A stretch of 33,701 nucleotides of DNA from an uncultured Lentisphaerota bacterium (GCA_946413265.1 CAMKJU010000034.1:1-33701); one strand, 5' to 3'; shown: positions 1-9,088, counted from the first letter of the stretch. Notes: a model not told the origin generated them from the letters alone. Numbers and translations: made by a program.

Positions 1-121
1 GCGTTTCCGTTTCGCCCGCGCCGATCGCCCATTCGCCGCCGTCCGTCGGCACGGCTCGCGCCGTTCCCGCCACACACACCAGAAGCGCGGCCACCGCCAC
101 GCGAATCTCGCTCTTCTTCAT
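1..121 (-). CDS. 5' end of a secreted protein (truncated by window edge)
   Basis: Only the first 40 codons are visible. They encode a basic start (MKKSEIR), a hydrophobic alanine/valine/leucine core (about residues 7-18) and an A-x-A-like end (TARA-V), which is a typical Sec signal peptide, so the product is exported. The ATG at 119-121 has a GAGG Shine-Dalgarno about 8 bases upstream and a near-consensus promoter at 179-206, so the start is well supported. The mature part is cut off and the function cannot be told. Confidence 0.72.
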   Translation of the reverse strand, partial: MKKSEIRVAVAALLVCVAGTARAVPTDGGEWAIGAGETET

Positions 122-178
122 GCCTGTTTCCTCTCTTTAAATTGCAAATGCCTTTTACCCGCAAAAAGCATAAGTGAT

Positions 179-206
179 ATTTTATCCCCCCTGCGCATTT
201 TGTCAA
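179..206 (-). promoter_or_regulatory. Sigma70-like promoter for the left-edge gene
   Basis: On the minus strand there is a perfect TTGACA (201-206), a 16-bp spacer and TAAAAT (179-184). The predicted transcription start lies about 50 bases before the ATG at 121, leaving room for the GAGG ribosome-binding site. The region is AT-rich compared with its surroundings. Confidence 0.6.
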
Positions 207-266
207 TTGTAAAGACAGATTATTTTCAGTACGCAAAACCAGTCTCTTTTGTTTATTCCTTGAAAA

Positions 267-805
267 GATCGTCAAGCGTCACCTCCGACTGGACAACGTG
301 CCAATCTTCTCTGCCGGGGTGTCAATCGATTTGGCGATTTCCAACATCCGATTTTGGTGAACTTCAGTCCCTTGCTCGACTTTGTCAAGATGTTGGAATT
401 GGGCAGAGACGGATCTATGAGAAGGGTCTTCTCCGCCAGTTCGACGTATGCGTCAATAACTTGGCCAACAGGCAAATCGGAATTCAGCGGCATAACATCT
501 TGAACAGCACATTTCGCGGGTTCCGCCTTGGCGGCATCGGAAACGGAGAGCGCGTCCCAGGGGATGGAACAGGAAGACATCCGCTTGTCAATGGCGCGTT
601 ATTCGTAGAGCTGCTTCTTGGCATGGCTCACAGCCCAAAGATTCACGAGAAATGTCTTCAGAAGCCTTCGTTTCTTCGCTCTTTGCCCGCGTGACCAGCA
701 GGTCGAACCAGTTGCAGCCCATGTTCCCGCAGACCTCCACCACCGTCACGTCGATCGGGTGGCTCCAGTCGGGACGCCATACGGAATCTTGCGCTTGTTC
801 TCCAT
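267..805 (-). pseudogene. Frame-broken remnant(s), part secretin-like
   Basis: No single frame is open through this stretch, but plausible protein pieces follow one another in shifting frames. They begin with MENKRKIPYGV at 805, then pieces rich in normal codons (IDVTVVEVCGNMGCNWFDLL; LKTFLVNLWAVSHAKKQLYE-stop at about 599). A second part (about 580-340) carries VGQVIDAYVELAEKTLLIDP, which resembles the N-domain of GspD/PilQ-type secretins (pattern ...VLxxLxxxxxxxxxIDPxV). It continues in another frame as MLEIAKSIDTP and in a third as EVTLDDLFKE-stop at about 267. I read this as one or two decayed genes; the secretin resemblance is weak and the first part is unrecognised. An intact but unusual short ORF set is possible. 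Confidence 0.4.
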
Positions 806-812
806 GCAACAA

Positions 813-818
813 ATTATA
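813..818 (-). promoter_or_regulatory. -10 box abutting the ATG of the decayed gene
   Basis: A perfect TATAAT on the minus strand ends 7 bases before the ATG at 803-805, with no Shine-Dalgarno between. The same arrangement occurs at three other starts in this window (16621, 19801, 30636). No convincing -35 is visible; it would fall in the 3' end of the neighbouring GH127 gene. Confidence 0.35.
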
Positions 819-824
819 CCGCAT

Positions 825-3800
825 CTAGCCGTTACTAGGGGCGTCTTTCGTCGCGATCTTGAATTCAAGGGCTTCTCCTGCGGCATGCTTGCCGGGGACG
901 GGGATGAAGATGAAACGTTCCGTTACGACGGATTCAGGCACTTCCTTGCCATCCGCGCCGAGGAGTGTGTTCCCCGGCGGCGGCGCGTCGAGAAGCGCCA
1001 TGACCGGACGCGCGCCTCGTGCGTCATCCAGGGGCGCGAAGGAGCAGTCGCGGGTGAACGAGACGCGGACGGTATCGCCCTTCACGATCACATTGTAGGG
1101 CGTCTTGTCCGTTGGAAACATGATGCGCTGGGCAGGATCGCCGTAGAACGCTAACACGTCCCGGTCGTAGCCCAGGCCCTTTTCGTCCATCGGCTTGTGC
1201 TTCCGCGTCTTCGCCCAGAGCAGCCGCTCGTTCTCAAGATACCTGGCCTCTGCAAGCGAATAGCGTCCCTCCTCGTGAAGACCCTTAACGCCCCATCCCA
1301 TGAATCCGTACCACGACGGAACCGTGTAACCCACGAACTGCTCGACGCCCGCCGTATGCATCCACGCGGTCGCCATGCAGTCGCGGCGGTCTACGTGCCC
1401 GATCAGACAGTTCCCCGCGCCGACGTACACCTTGAGCGAGGCATTCGTCAGGCTGTGCTTAATTTCTCCGCCCGGCTCGACGAACTGGAGACCGGCTTCC
1501 GCAGTATGGACGAGCATACCCTTGTTCTGGTTGTAGACAATTTGCCAGTTGCGCTCGCGGGCGTGTCCGCTTGTCACGAAATAGTCGACGGGTATCGTGT
1601 TGAACGCATCGGCGAGCGTCTTCGCGATGTTGCCGCCCGTCGCGACCTTCTCGTTCGCTCCGCCGAGACGCTTCATCCAGAAGTTGTCCGCCGTGCGTTC
1701 GTCGGAGGCGAATCCCGATCCCCAATTATCCAGCGCGTGATCGCCGCCCATGCTCGTAGCGAAGGAGCGGATTTCGCGGTGCAACGGTGCCTTCACGATC
1801 TTCATGCCGTCCGCCGCGCTGTATCCCGTGATGACGCCCCAGATCGCGTCCCCGTACGGATCGTCGTCGATTGCGCGCATCATCCAGTAGGCCACCATGA
1901 TGAACTTGCGCCCTACCGATTCCGGCGGAACGACAAAGCATACGTATTTGGGTTTTATCTTCCTCAACTCCGCGAGGACACCGCCCAACCCTTCCATTCC
2001 ATCGTACTGCATGACCATCGCACGGTGTTTGCGCCCAAGCGCAAGTGCCACGCTCTTCCAGTCTTCACCGCCAGCCTTGTCGAAGGCGACGACATATTCG
2101 CCATGACCCGATTTGTCCAACCAGTCAACCGGCGCCGAAGAGGATTTCACGAGCCAGAGGCCGAAAAGCCCACCAGCCGTGTTGCCCTTCTTCGGCACGA
2201 AACGTACCTCGACATCCTTCTTACCCGCGATCAGTTCCTGCGGAATCACCATCGCGGTAAATACGAACGCGGGCTTCTTGTTGTCAATCAGGTTCTCGGT
2301 GTGGATTTTCACGCCATCCACCAACACGTCGAACGTACGCGACCCGCGCTCGCGGGCAAGGTACTTCGCCACAAGCGTGCGCCCGCCAGGCGCGTCGCCA
2401 ACCGCGAGGCGGTATGCGAAGAAGCCGCCGCTCTGGGCGTGGCGCCAGCGATATTCGTTGTGTTCGCCATAAAGCCCCGGACCGGATTCGGTCTTCTCTC
2501 CCGCAAGGCCATGCGCCCTCTCGCTCGCGGCGTCGCCGATCTTGACGGAATCGATCGCGCGCCCGGCAAGCTCCTTCTCCTTCGCGGCCGCCTCGGCGAA
2601 CGCCTTCTCCTCCGCCGGGTCGGCAAGACGCCAGTACATCGTGTAACGGCTGAAGTGGAGGTCGTACATGGGCTTGAGGAGGATATCGCTTCCCTTCAGA
2701 TGAAACACGATCGGACCACCAGTCGTGCGCTCAAGGCAGCACGCGGGATCGTTCGCGGCCGACGCCGGGACCTGCGGCATCGGAATCGGCTTGCCGAGTT
2801 TCCAGCTCGATGTGTTGGACGACGGCGGATGCGCGAAGTAGTCGCTCTGTTTCAGCCCTTCGCTTCCAAGGTCGCCAACGAGCAGCGTAGGTCCGTAGAA
2901 AAACGCAATGTATTTCTTCGAACCAGGCAGGTATTCGGCTCGGAGCGACATCGGGAACTCGATGTCGATGCGGTCGCCCACCTTCCATTCGCGGGTGATG
3001 GAGACGACGTGCGGCGGTTTCATCGAAACCGCCCTACCATCTTGCTGTTGTACGCTTGCTGTCACCCCATTCACATACACCCTAAAGTCTCCACCAGCCC
3101 AGGCGGGACGTCTCACCTTGACCGTGAACTTCGGGTCCTTCCCGACGGCTTCCACCTTCACGCACGCCGTCTCTCCGTAGGGGAACGCCGTTTCCTGGCG
3201 GAGCTTCACGCCGCGTTCCTTCCAGTCTAACGTCGACGGCACAAAGAGGTTGATGCTTACAGCGTCTCCCGACGGTAGGGCGGTCGCCCCGCGACCGCCG
3301 CCCGTCGAATGCGTGTATATCATCTGACCGTACTTGCCCGGTGCCTCGAATCCCGTGCCTGTGCAGCACCACATGGAATCGAACTCGTCCGAATACGTGC
3401 GCGACGCGCCGGGCTTCGGCGGCGTGTAGTAGATGGTGCGGCCTAGGATTGGATCGTGCGTGGAGAGCAGATGGTCAAAGAGCACGCGCTCGTAGAAGTC
3501 GATCTTGTCAGGTGACGGCTCCGTCTCAAACAGCGCCTCTATCTGACGCAGAAGGTTCACGGAATTACAGGATTCGGGACCGCCGTCCATGAAGAGCTTC
3601 TTCTCGAAGTCGGCCTTGGGGAAAAGGTGCTCGCGGTGCGAGTTGCCGCCGTTCGCCCAGGCGTGGTCGTAGATGAACGCATGGTTGGCGTTGACCATCG
3701 CGCGATGCAGTCTCTCCTCGCCCGTGATGCGGTACACGCGCTCGAAACCGGTGTACTTGGGGATTTCGTTGTTCGCGTGGTGGAAGTTGAGGTGCGCGGC

Positions 3801-4634
3801 GTTGCCGTCCGCGAGCGGCGCGAGCATGCGCTCGTGGCAGAGACGGCGCGCCCACCGCTTGTACTTCTCGTCGCCCGTCATCGTGAAGGCGACCGCGAAC
3901 GTCTCGGGCAGGGATGCGTGTTCGCAGTCGAGCACCTTCTGTAGTTGCGCATCGTTCAGTTTCTCCACTATGGCGTTTCCGAACCAGTCGGAAAGACGAA
4001 GGAACACGCGCTTCGCCTTGTCGCTGCCCGTCGCCACGTGGATGCGCCAGAGTCCGATCAGCACCTTGTTCAGCGTGTAGATCGGCTCGAATCGGTTGTT
4101 GATGAACGCGCCGTATTCCGTCTTGGGGTTGATCTTTACGTCGATTTTCCCCGACGCTATCTCGTCGAACACCTTGCGTCCGTCCCGCGCGGCGAGCGCG
4201 TAGCCGTCGCCGTGCGCGTTCTGGATGGCGTCGAGTTCGTCTACGATGTAGAGGAGCCGGCGCTTCAGCTCCTCGTCACCCGTCGCCTCAACTGTCATCG
4301 ACGCGCCGGCCATGTAGAAGCCGAGGATGTGTCCCGCGAGGTCCAGCCAGAACTTCGGCGACTCCCAGCCGTTGTACGGCTCCGCCTTCGGTTTCAGGCC
4401 GGCCTCCAGGCGGAAGCGGCTCAGGAGTCGATCGGGGTCGAGCCTGAGCAGGTACTCCCGGTTCTGCTCCTGCTGCCATTTGAGCGGACCTCCAGTGAGC
4501 CGCACCTGCGAAAGCGAGAACAGCGCCTCGCGCGCCTTCGGGAGTTCTCCTCCCTGGGTGGCAAAGACAAGAACTGCCAATTGCGCCGCAACGCACCTTG
4601 ACGCGAATGCGGAGAATTTATTCGTCGTGTTCAT
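825..4634 (-). CDS. GH127 beta-L-arabinofuranosidase fused to a C25/caspase-like domain
   Basis: 1269 residues, exported: the N-terminus is hydrophobic after a few polar residues, though the cleavage site is unclear. Residues about 45-680 match GH127 (DUF1680), retaining enzymes that release arabinofuranose through a cysteine nucleophile held by zinc. The E-x-C motif (E354, C356) and the paired cysteines (C423, C424) are all present. Residues about 690-850 look like the accessory beta-sandwich common after GH127 domains. From about 855 to the end is a separate module resembling secreted clan CD (gingipain/C25-like) proteins, with SGHA (H1024), GNCLIG (C1076) and AFYGDP. A fusion of a glycosidase to a peptidase-like fold is unusual. 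The ATG overlaps the upstream stop (ATGA) and GAGG precedes it, so translation is coupled. The gene holds two R repeats and one S repeat in frame. Confidence 0.85.
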   Translation of the reverse strand: MNTTNKFSAFASRCVAAQLAVLVFATQGGELPKAREALFSLSQVRLTGGPLKWQQEQNREYLLRLDPDRLLSRFRLEAGLKPKAEPYNGWESPKFWLDLAGHILGFYMAGASMTVEATGDEELKRRLLYIVDELDAIQNAHGDGYALAARDGRKVFDEIASGKIDVKINPKTEYGAFINNRFEPIYTLNKVLIGLWRIHVATGSDKAKRVFLRLSDWFGNAIVEKLNDAQLQKVLDCEHASLPETFAVAFTMTGDEKYKRWARRLCHERMLAPLADGNAAHLNFHHANNEIPKYTGFERVYRITGEERLHRAMVNANHAFIYDHAWANGGNSHREHLFPKADFEKKLFMDGGPESCNSVNLLRQIEALFETEPSPDKIDFYERVLFDHLLSTHDPILGRTIYYTPPKPGASRTYSDEFDSMWCCTGTGFEAPGKYGQMIYTHSTGGGRGATALPSGDAVSINLFVPSTLDWKERGVKLRQETAFPYGETACVKVEAVGKDPKFTVKVRRPAWAGGDFRVYVNGVTASVQQQDGRAVSMKPPHVVSITREWKVGDRIDIEFPMSLRAEYLPGSKKYIAFFYGPTLLVGDLGSEGLKQSDYFAHPPSSNTSSWKLGKPIPMPQVPASAANDPACCLERTTGGPIVFHLKGSDILLKPMYDLHFSRYTMYWRLADPAEEKAFAEAAAKEKELAGRAIDSVKIGDAASERAHGLAGEKTESGPGLYGEHNEYRWRHAQSGGFFAYRLAVGDAPGGRTLVAKYLARERGSRTFDVLVDGVKIHTENLIDNKKPAFVFTAMVIPQELIAGKKDVEVRFVPKKGNTAGGLFGLWLVKSSSAPVDWLDKSGHGEYVVAFDKAGGEDWKSVALALGRKHRAMVMQYDGMEGLGGVLAELRKIKPKYVCFVVPPESVGRKFIMVAYWMMRAIDDDPYGDAIWGVITGYSAADGMKIVKAPLHREIRSFATSMGGDHALDNWGSGFASDERTADNFWMKRLGGANEKVATGGNIAKTLADAFNTIPVDYFVTSGHARERNWQIVYNQNKGMLVHTAEAGLQFVEPGGEIKHSLTNASLKVYVGAGNCLIGHVDRRDCMATAWMHTAGVEQFVGYTVPSWYGFMGWGVKGLHEEGRYSLAEARYLENERLLWAKTRKHKPMDEKGLGYDRDVLAFYGDPAQRIMFPTDKTPYNVIVKGDTVRVSFTRDCSFAPLDDARGARPVMALLDAPPPGNTLLGADGKEVPESVVTERFIFIPVPGKHAAGEALEFKIATKDAPSNG
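3012..3038 (-). repeat. R repeat, copy a (27-bp in-frame hairpin)
   Basis: 27 bp beginning GGTAGG on the minus strand, then 9-bp arms separated by a 3-base loop. The arm (GGCGGTTTC) differs from copy b, but the opposite arm has changed to match, so pairing is perfect. It follows S1 after two bases in the reading direction, giving the peptide DGRAVSMKPP in a loop of the GH127 beta-sandwich. Confidence 0.75.
3041..3062 (+). repeat. S repeat, copy S1
   Basis: 22 bp built as CTTGCTGT, six bases (TGTACG), CTTGCTGT. Read on the coding (minus) strand it gives TASVQQQ, directly after VNG in the GH127 accessory sandwich, where family members have a variable loop. It is separated by two bases from R copy a. 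Confidence 0.8.
3274..3300 (+). repeat. R repeat, copy b (27-bp in-frame hairpin)
   Basis: 27 bp beginning GGTAGG, arms GGCGGTCGC/GCGACCGCC, loop CCC, perfect pairing. On the coding strand it adds GGRGATALP between IYTH and INLFVPS of the GH127 protein, two blocks normally only a few residues apart in that family. This supports an insertion. Confidence 0.8.
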
Positions 4635-6052
4635 TTTTTCACCTCTATTTGCATGGGGATTTGCTGCATTTCAGAAAAGATTTCCTGGCCTTTGCGTCCG
4701 AAGCACTCAAGCGGACGCACCGCAAAGCGGACTTCCTTCGCGCCCTTCAGCTCCGAGACCGCGAACACGACGTGCCCGGACTTCGCCTCGCGCGTCGGCG
4801 GGAGGAAGTAGCTTTCGGAGAGAACGCGCTTCGTCGCCACGGGGTAGTCGACGTCCTCGTGGTAGGCGAGCGCCGTCACCTCGTAGTCATGGACACGCGA
4901 CGTAGCGCTCGGCATCGCAGCCGGAAAGCGCACCGTGATCTGGTCCGTCTCCCTGCCGCGGCGGTCCTTGCCCATCGCGCGCGACACCTCCACCTTCGCA
5001 CCAGGGGCAAACGCGGGCGCAACCGCCTTCGCCGCGCGAGGCTCGAACGCAAATGCGCATGAGCCGTCGAGCGGCACGACCCAGTCCGGCCCGAGGCTTT
5101 CGCCATAGACAAACTCTCGCCGCACGAGCACCATGCGGTCGTCGTACACCTTCACCAGCATTCCCTGCCGTCCCGTGCCCTCGGGCAGTATCCTCATCTG
5201 CTTGACTATGCCGCTGTGGTCCTCTCCGTTGTCGCGCCAGTACTGCGAGAAGATGTACCTGAGCGAGCCCGTGCCGACCGACGTGAACTTTCCCTGCCAG
5301 ATGCAGCGCTCGTCTGTAATGGAGTAATGGGAGTGGCCGGAGAACGCCACGGCGTTGGGGAACTTCTCGAGCGCACGCGTCGAAACGCCTCCGTCGTTGC
5401 CCCACGCCCACGGGCCCTGCACGGTGTTTGCGGGATGCGGGTGCTGCGTATAGAAGAACGGCTTGCCGTTCTTGAGGTTGAGCTTGTCGGCGTTCGCCTG
5501 AAGGAAGGCGTCGAGGTCCTTCTCGTTCCCCCAGTGCGCGCCGATGAACGTGTAGCCCTTGACGATCTTGGCCCAGATCGGGCGGTACGGCTCGTGGAAA
5601 ATGCGCTCCCACACCTCGGCGCGGTTTTTTCCGTAGTTGATTGCAGTGGACTTGAGGTAGGCTTCGTCCTTGCCCTTGTGCCAGCCCCAGCCGCAAACGT
5701 CGTGGTTGCCGTACACCCACAGCTGCTCGACGTGGCGTCCGTCAGGTGCCTTGCCGTTCGGGAACACGCGCCAGAAACAGTTGGCCGCTCGCTCGATCTG
5801 CTCGATGCGCCCGGTGTTCGCGATGTCGCCTGCGATCAACACGCCGTCTGCGCCGTTGTCGCGGAAATACTCAAGCGCCTTGATCAGCGTGTCCTCGTCG
5901 CCGCGCCGTTCGAGATGTACGTCGCTCAACACTCCGAACGACACGTTTGGCGATCCTCCGGCCATTGCTGGCACGGCCTTGCCGTTGGCAATCGCCATAG
6001 TACCCGTAGCGGCAAATGTACCTGCTATAAAACCTCTTCTTGACATATTCAT
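4631..6052 (-). CDS. Tat-exported calcineurin-like metallophosphoesterase
   Basis: 473 residues. The N-terminus carries a twin-arginine signal (SRRGF at 4-8, then a hydrophobic stretch to about residue 31), so the folded, metal-loaded enzyme should be exported to the periplasm. The binuclear-metal motifs of the calcineurin-like superfamily are in order: D-x-H (D44, H46), GD (D76), GNHD (N116, H117), QHPH (H204) and GHSH (H240, H242). The rest is a C-terminal beta-rich region of about 200 residues. The substrate (phosphomonoester, diester or sugar phosphate) cannot be deduced. AGGAGG lies 8 bases before the first ATG. The stop overlaps the start of the GH127 fusion gene by four bases. Confidence 0.85.
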   Translation of the reverse strand: MNMSRRGFIAGTFAATGTMAIANGKAVPAMAGGSPNVSFGVLSDVHLERRGDEDTLIKALEYFRDNGADGVLIAGDIANTGRIEQIERAANCFWRVFPNGKAPDGRHVEQLWVYGNHDVCGWGWHKGKDEAYLKSTAINYGKNRAEVWERIFHEPYRPIWAKIVKGYTFIGAHWGNEKDLDAFLQANADKLNLKNGKPFFYTQHPHPANTVQGPWAWGNDGGVSTRALEKFPNAVAFSGHSHYSITDERCIWQGKFTSVGTGSLRYIFSQYWRDNGEDHSGIVKQMRILPEGTGRQGMLVKVYDDRMVLVRREFVYGESLGPDWVVPLDGSCAFAFEPRAAKAVAPAFAPGAKVEVSRAMGKDRRGRETDQITVRFPAAMPSATSRVHDYEVTALAYHEDVDYPVATKRVLSESYFLPPTREAKSGHVVFAVSELKGAKEVRFAVRPLECFGRKGQEIFSEMQQIPMQIEVKK

Positions 6053-6088
6053 TGCTGTGTTCCTCCTGTTGTTGTTTTTTTCTGAGAG

Positions 6089-7231
6089 TTATCTGCGCGT
6101 CCTGCGCAGCGTGATTATAGTGATTTCCGGGGAAACGCCAAGGCGCGTGGGGAACCCCGCCCACTGCCCGGTGCCAGAATTGACGTAGAGCGAAATGCCA
6201 TGCTCACTGTAGAGTCCGCGCACGTGTCCCTCGTTGGCACGCGCCACAAGTCGGTCGAGGCCAATGACGGCGCCCCCGTGCGTATGCCCGGAAAGCTGCA
6301 ACCGCACGCCGCACGCCGCATGTTCCGCAAGGTGAGTGGGACGGTGCGCAAGCAGGATGCGGAAAGCCCCGTCCGGCACCATGTCGGACGCAATCCTGAT
6401 GTCAGAATCGTGGCTCGCTGGGTCGTTTATTCCGATGATGGCCAGCGACTCTTCGCCGCGACGCACGACAACGCGTTCGTTTTCCAGAATGCGTATGCCG
6501 AGACTGCGAAAGATGACGCGCCAGGCCCCCCACCCCGAAAAGTACTCGTGGTTGCCGGTGCAGCCCACCACGCCATCCGCCGCACGCAGTTTCCCGAGCG
6601 GGGCTACGTCGTCAAGACGCCGGGACGCGGTGCCGTCCACTAGATCGCCGGTGATGACGATTAGGTCGGGAGACTGCGCATTGACAAGACGCACCACGCC
6701 AGCCGTCCTCTCCGCCCGCGCGGCGGCGCTTACGTGCAGGTCCGAAAGGTGCGCCACGCGGTATCCGTCGAAGGCGGACGGCAGGTCGGGGAACTCCAGC
6801 GTCACCTCCACAACGTCCGGTAGACGGAACCCGTTATGCACGGCTTTCGCGCCAGTGCCAGCCGCCACGCACGCAAGCGCTCCGGCCACCATGCGTCGGC
6901 GCGAGAGGTCCGGCCCTCCGGTAGGGCGCGCGCCCCGCGCACGCCGCACAACCCACCTCCCAGCCGCCCAGACCACGCCTAGAACAGTCAGAATTAGTAC
7001 GAAGTCGTAGCATACGGACAATGCGTAAATCACTCCTACAGGCAATTCCGGCAGAAAAATGTGGCCGCCCAAAAGAGTAAACCACGTGAACTTGAGCGAA
7101 CAGAGCAGAAGCGCGATGACGAGCGCGTGGCTCCATGCACGCTCAAGCCGAAGCGTACGCACGACAGTTCTGTACGCCACTGCAGCGCAGATCGGACCAA
7201 TCAAGAGGAAGAACAACCGGAAAAACGTCAT
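6089..7231 (-). CDS. Membrane-anchored YkuE-like metallophosphoesterase
   Basis: 380 residues. Three to four hydrophobic segments fill residues 1-92. A second hydrophobic stretch behind three arginines (about 110-128) is followed by the calcineurin-like domain: SDLH (D164, H166), ITGD (D196), GNHEYFSG (N227, H228), LLAHRP and SGHTHGG. The layout matches the YkuE/YaeI family, whose studied members act on lipid or lipid A-type phosphates or are uncharacterised; the active domain should face the periplasm. AAAGGA lies about 10 bases before the ATG. The gene is 57 bp after the fucosidase and 36 bp before the next phosphoesterase, consistent with one transcript. R copy c lies in the linker between the two membrane parts. 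Confidence 0.82.
   Translation of the reverse strand: MTFFRLFFLLIGPICAAVAYRTVVRTLRLERAWSHALVIALLLCSLKFTWFTLLGGHIFLPELPVGVIYALSVCYDFVLILTVLGVVWAAGRWVVRRARGARPTGGPDLSRRRMVAGALACVAAGTGAKAVHNGFRLPDVVEVTLEFPDLPSAFDGYRVAHLSDLHVSAAARAERTAGVVRLVNAQSPDLIVITGDLVDGTASRRLDDVAPLGKLRAADGVVGCTGNHEYFSGWGAWRVIFRSLGIRILENERVVVRRGEESLAIIGINDPASHDSDIRIASDMVPDGAFRILLAHRPTHLAEHAACGVRLQLSGHTHGGAVIGLDRLVARANEGHVRGLYSEHGISLYVNSGTGQWAGFPTRLGVSPEITIITLRRTRR
6920..6946 (+). repeat. R repeat, copy c
   Basis: 27 bp beginning GGTAGG, arms GGCGCGCGC and GCGCACGCC, loop CCC; eight of nine pairs form. It encodes RRARGARPT in the cytoplasmic linker between the N-terminal membrane segments and the second hydrophobic stretch of the YkuE-like protein. 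Confidence 0.65.
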
Positions 7232-7288
7232 TTCAACTTTCCTTTGCCTCCTCTAAGCGTCAAGGTCACTGACAGCGCGCGGACAACA

Positions 7289-9067
7289 TCACCAAATGTC
7301 TACCTCGGCGACGGCAACGCGGTCGTTCGCGCCTACCGCGTGCGTAGCCGTGAAACGGAAATAGCGGGCCTTCGTCGGTTTCTCGAACGTGACGCGCTGG
7401 CGGACGGGATTCGCCGCGATGTTGCCGAACTCGCCGGTTGCGGCCTTAGTCCACGACTTGCCGTCCGCAGAGACGCAGAACTCGTATCCGTCGACCATGC
7501 CGTGCCGACACCCGTCCATGCGCGGCGTGTAGTCGAAACCATGCATCAGCAGTTCGCGTCCGCAATCCACCGTGAAGCTCTGCGGCGGCGGCAACGGAGC
7601 GGAACCGGCAGGATGCGAATGCCAGAGGGAGTGGTAGCTTCCGTCTATTGCGTTGCGGGCGTTGCGCGGCGCGGTGCAAGTCTCGCCTAGAATCCGCCAT
7701 CCCGTCTTGCCGTAAGTGTCAGGGGCACGCAGGACTTCGCCGGCGATTTCCCTTCCGCGACGTAGCGCGACCGGAAACACCTGCGGCTTCGCGATGCCGT
7801 CGAGCGTCACGCGGATGCGTCCGTACTTCGCGAGCGGGATCCGTGCAAGTCGGCGGTGGCCGATTGTCGTGCCGCGCGCAATGGCTCGCCAGCCCTCGCC
7901 ATCGGGTGCCTCGACCGTGAATGATGCTACATTCTGCCCTTCGGCGATTTTCTCCTTGATGTCCACGCAATTGAATTCCGCAGCGACGGGCAGGGCGATT
8001 TCAATCACCAGCTTGTTTCCGTCGCGGCATTCAGTCACCTTGGCGTCCTTCGCGAAGTCCCGCGAGTTGAAGTCGCGAACCCATTCGCCGAACTCTGCAA
8101 GGCGCTTTGCGTCGTCAGCGCAGACCTGTCCCTCGGTGTCGGGCGCAATGCCGATGTCCATCACCGAGCCGCGTCCGACTGATTCGTAGTAGATCTTCAC
8201 GAGACGCGCGAGCGACTTGGGCTTATCGTTCTTGTGCCAGTACCATCCGCGGCGCAGCGGGAAGTCCGTCTCTGAAGGCAGCCAGTGCATTTCGCCGCCC
8301 TTGCCCTTCTGTGCGCACCACCACGTCTCGGGGCACACTCCGCTCTCGTTGCCGCACCACTTCGACGACCACTCGCCGCCGCCGCCGAACGCAATCGCGA
8401 GCGGATGCTTCTTGTGCATTATCTGAAGAAGCTCGCCCAGACGGTAGTAGTCCTTCGGGATGGAGCGCCTCTCGCCCTTGTCGCCGTTAACTCCGCCGTA
8501 CCAGCCGGTTCCTCCGTTCGCGCCGTCAAGCCAGATTTCGCTGATCTCTCCGTAGTTGTCGAGCAGCTCGTTCCACTGCGCGAAGAAGTAGTCGACGTAC
8601 GCGGGCGTGGCGTAGGAGCCCTGGTGTCGGTCCCATGGCGAGAGGTACACTCCGAACTTCATGCCGCGCTCGCGGCAGGCGTCCGCAAGCTCGCGCACGA
8701 GGTCGCGCCCCGTGTTCGGCGCGGGCACTGCGGACATGGAGTAGTCCTTGTTGAGCGGGGACGGCCACAGGCAGAACCCGTCATGGTGCTTGGCCACGAG
8801 GACGACGCAGGAAATCTCCGCCGCCCTCATGGCGCTCGCCCATTGCGCAGGATCAAGCTTCTTCGCCGTGATCTTCGACGGCGGCACGTTGCCGAATCCC
8901 CACTCCTGCCCCGTGTAGGGGTTGAGGCCCCAGCATACCAGCGCGATTATCTCGCGTTCATGGTACTTTAGATGCGCCTCGGATGGCAGTGCCGCGGCAT
9001 GGGCAAGTCTTGCCCCAAGCACGACGGCCAATGCGCCGCCGAGAAAGAATCCTCGCAAGATTGCCAT
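7289..9067 (-). CDS. GH29 alpha-L-fucosidase with C-terminal F5/8 C-type domain
   Basis: 592 residues with a Sec signal peptide (about 1-25, ending AHA-A). Residues about 35-340 form the GH29 barrel: the KHHDGF signature (93-98) and EIWLDG, whose D181 is the predicted nucleophile. GH29 enzymes release terminal alpha-L-fucose with retention. Residues about 345-440 are a beta-sandwich, and about 445-592 a discoidin-like (F5/8 C, CBM32-type) domain (SYHSLWHS, VDCGRELLMHGFDY, RYFRFTA) that probably binds sugar. GAGG lies just before the ATG. The gene begins 21 bp after the oxidoreductase stop, suggesting an operon. Confidence 0.88.
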   Translation of the reverse strand: MAILRGFFLGGALAVVLGARLAHAAALPSEAHLKYHEREIIALVCWGLNPYTGQEWGFGNVPPSKITAKKLDPAQWASAMRAAEISCVVLVAKHHDGFCLWPSPLNKDYSMSAVPAPNTGRDLVRELADACRERGMKFGVYLSPWDRHQGSYATPAYVDYFFAQWNELLDNYGEISEIWLDGANGGTGWYGGVNGDKGERRSIPKDYYRLGELLQIMHKKHPLAIAFGGGGEWSSKWCGNESGVCPETWWCAQKGKGGEMHWLPSETDFPLRRGWYWHKNDKPKSLARLVKIYYESVGRGSVMDIGIAPDTEGQVCADDAKRLAEFGEWVRDFNSRDFAKDAKVTECRDGNKLVIEIALPVAAEFNCVDIKEKIAEGQNVASFTVEAPDGEGWRAIARGTTIGHRRLARIPLAKYGRIRVTLDGIAKPQVFPVALRRGREIAGEVLRAPDTYGKTGWRILGETCTAPRNARNAIDGSYHSLWHSHPAGSAPLPPPQSFTVDCGRELLMHGFDYTPRMDGCRHGMVDGYEFCVSADGKSWTKAATGEFGNIAANPVRQRVTFEKPTKARYFRFTATHAVGANDRVAVAEVDIW

Positions 9068-9088
9068 GTCGCCTCACTGCTCCTTTTA

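Noticed and set aside
1910..1917. CCCTACC, the end motif of the R repeat, in the GH127 C-terminal domain.
   Set aside because: No complementary arms follow; the residues there (SVGRKFIM) match the normal family sequence.
1197..3230. Very long plus-strand open frame opposite the GH127 gene, and similar frames at 8972-10885, 11518-12723, 15062-16612 and 16721-18805.
   Set aside because: Arginine/valine/histidine-rich antisense shadows caused by high GC at codon position 3; no domains, signal peptides or ribosome-binding sites.
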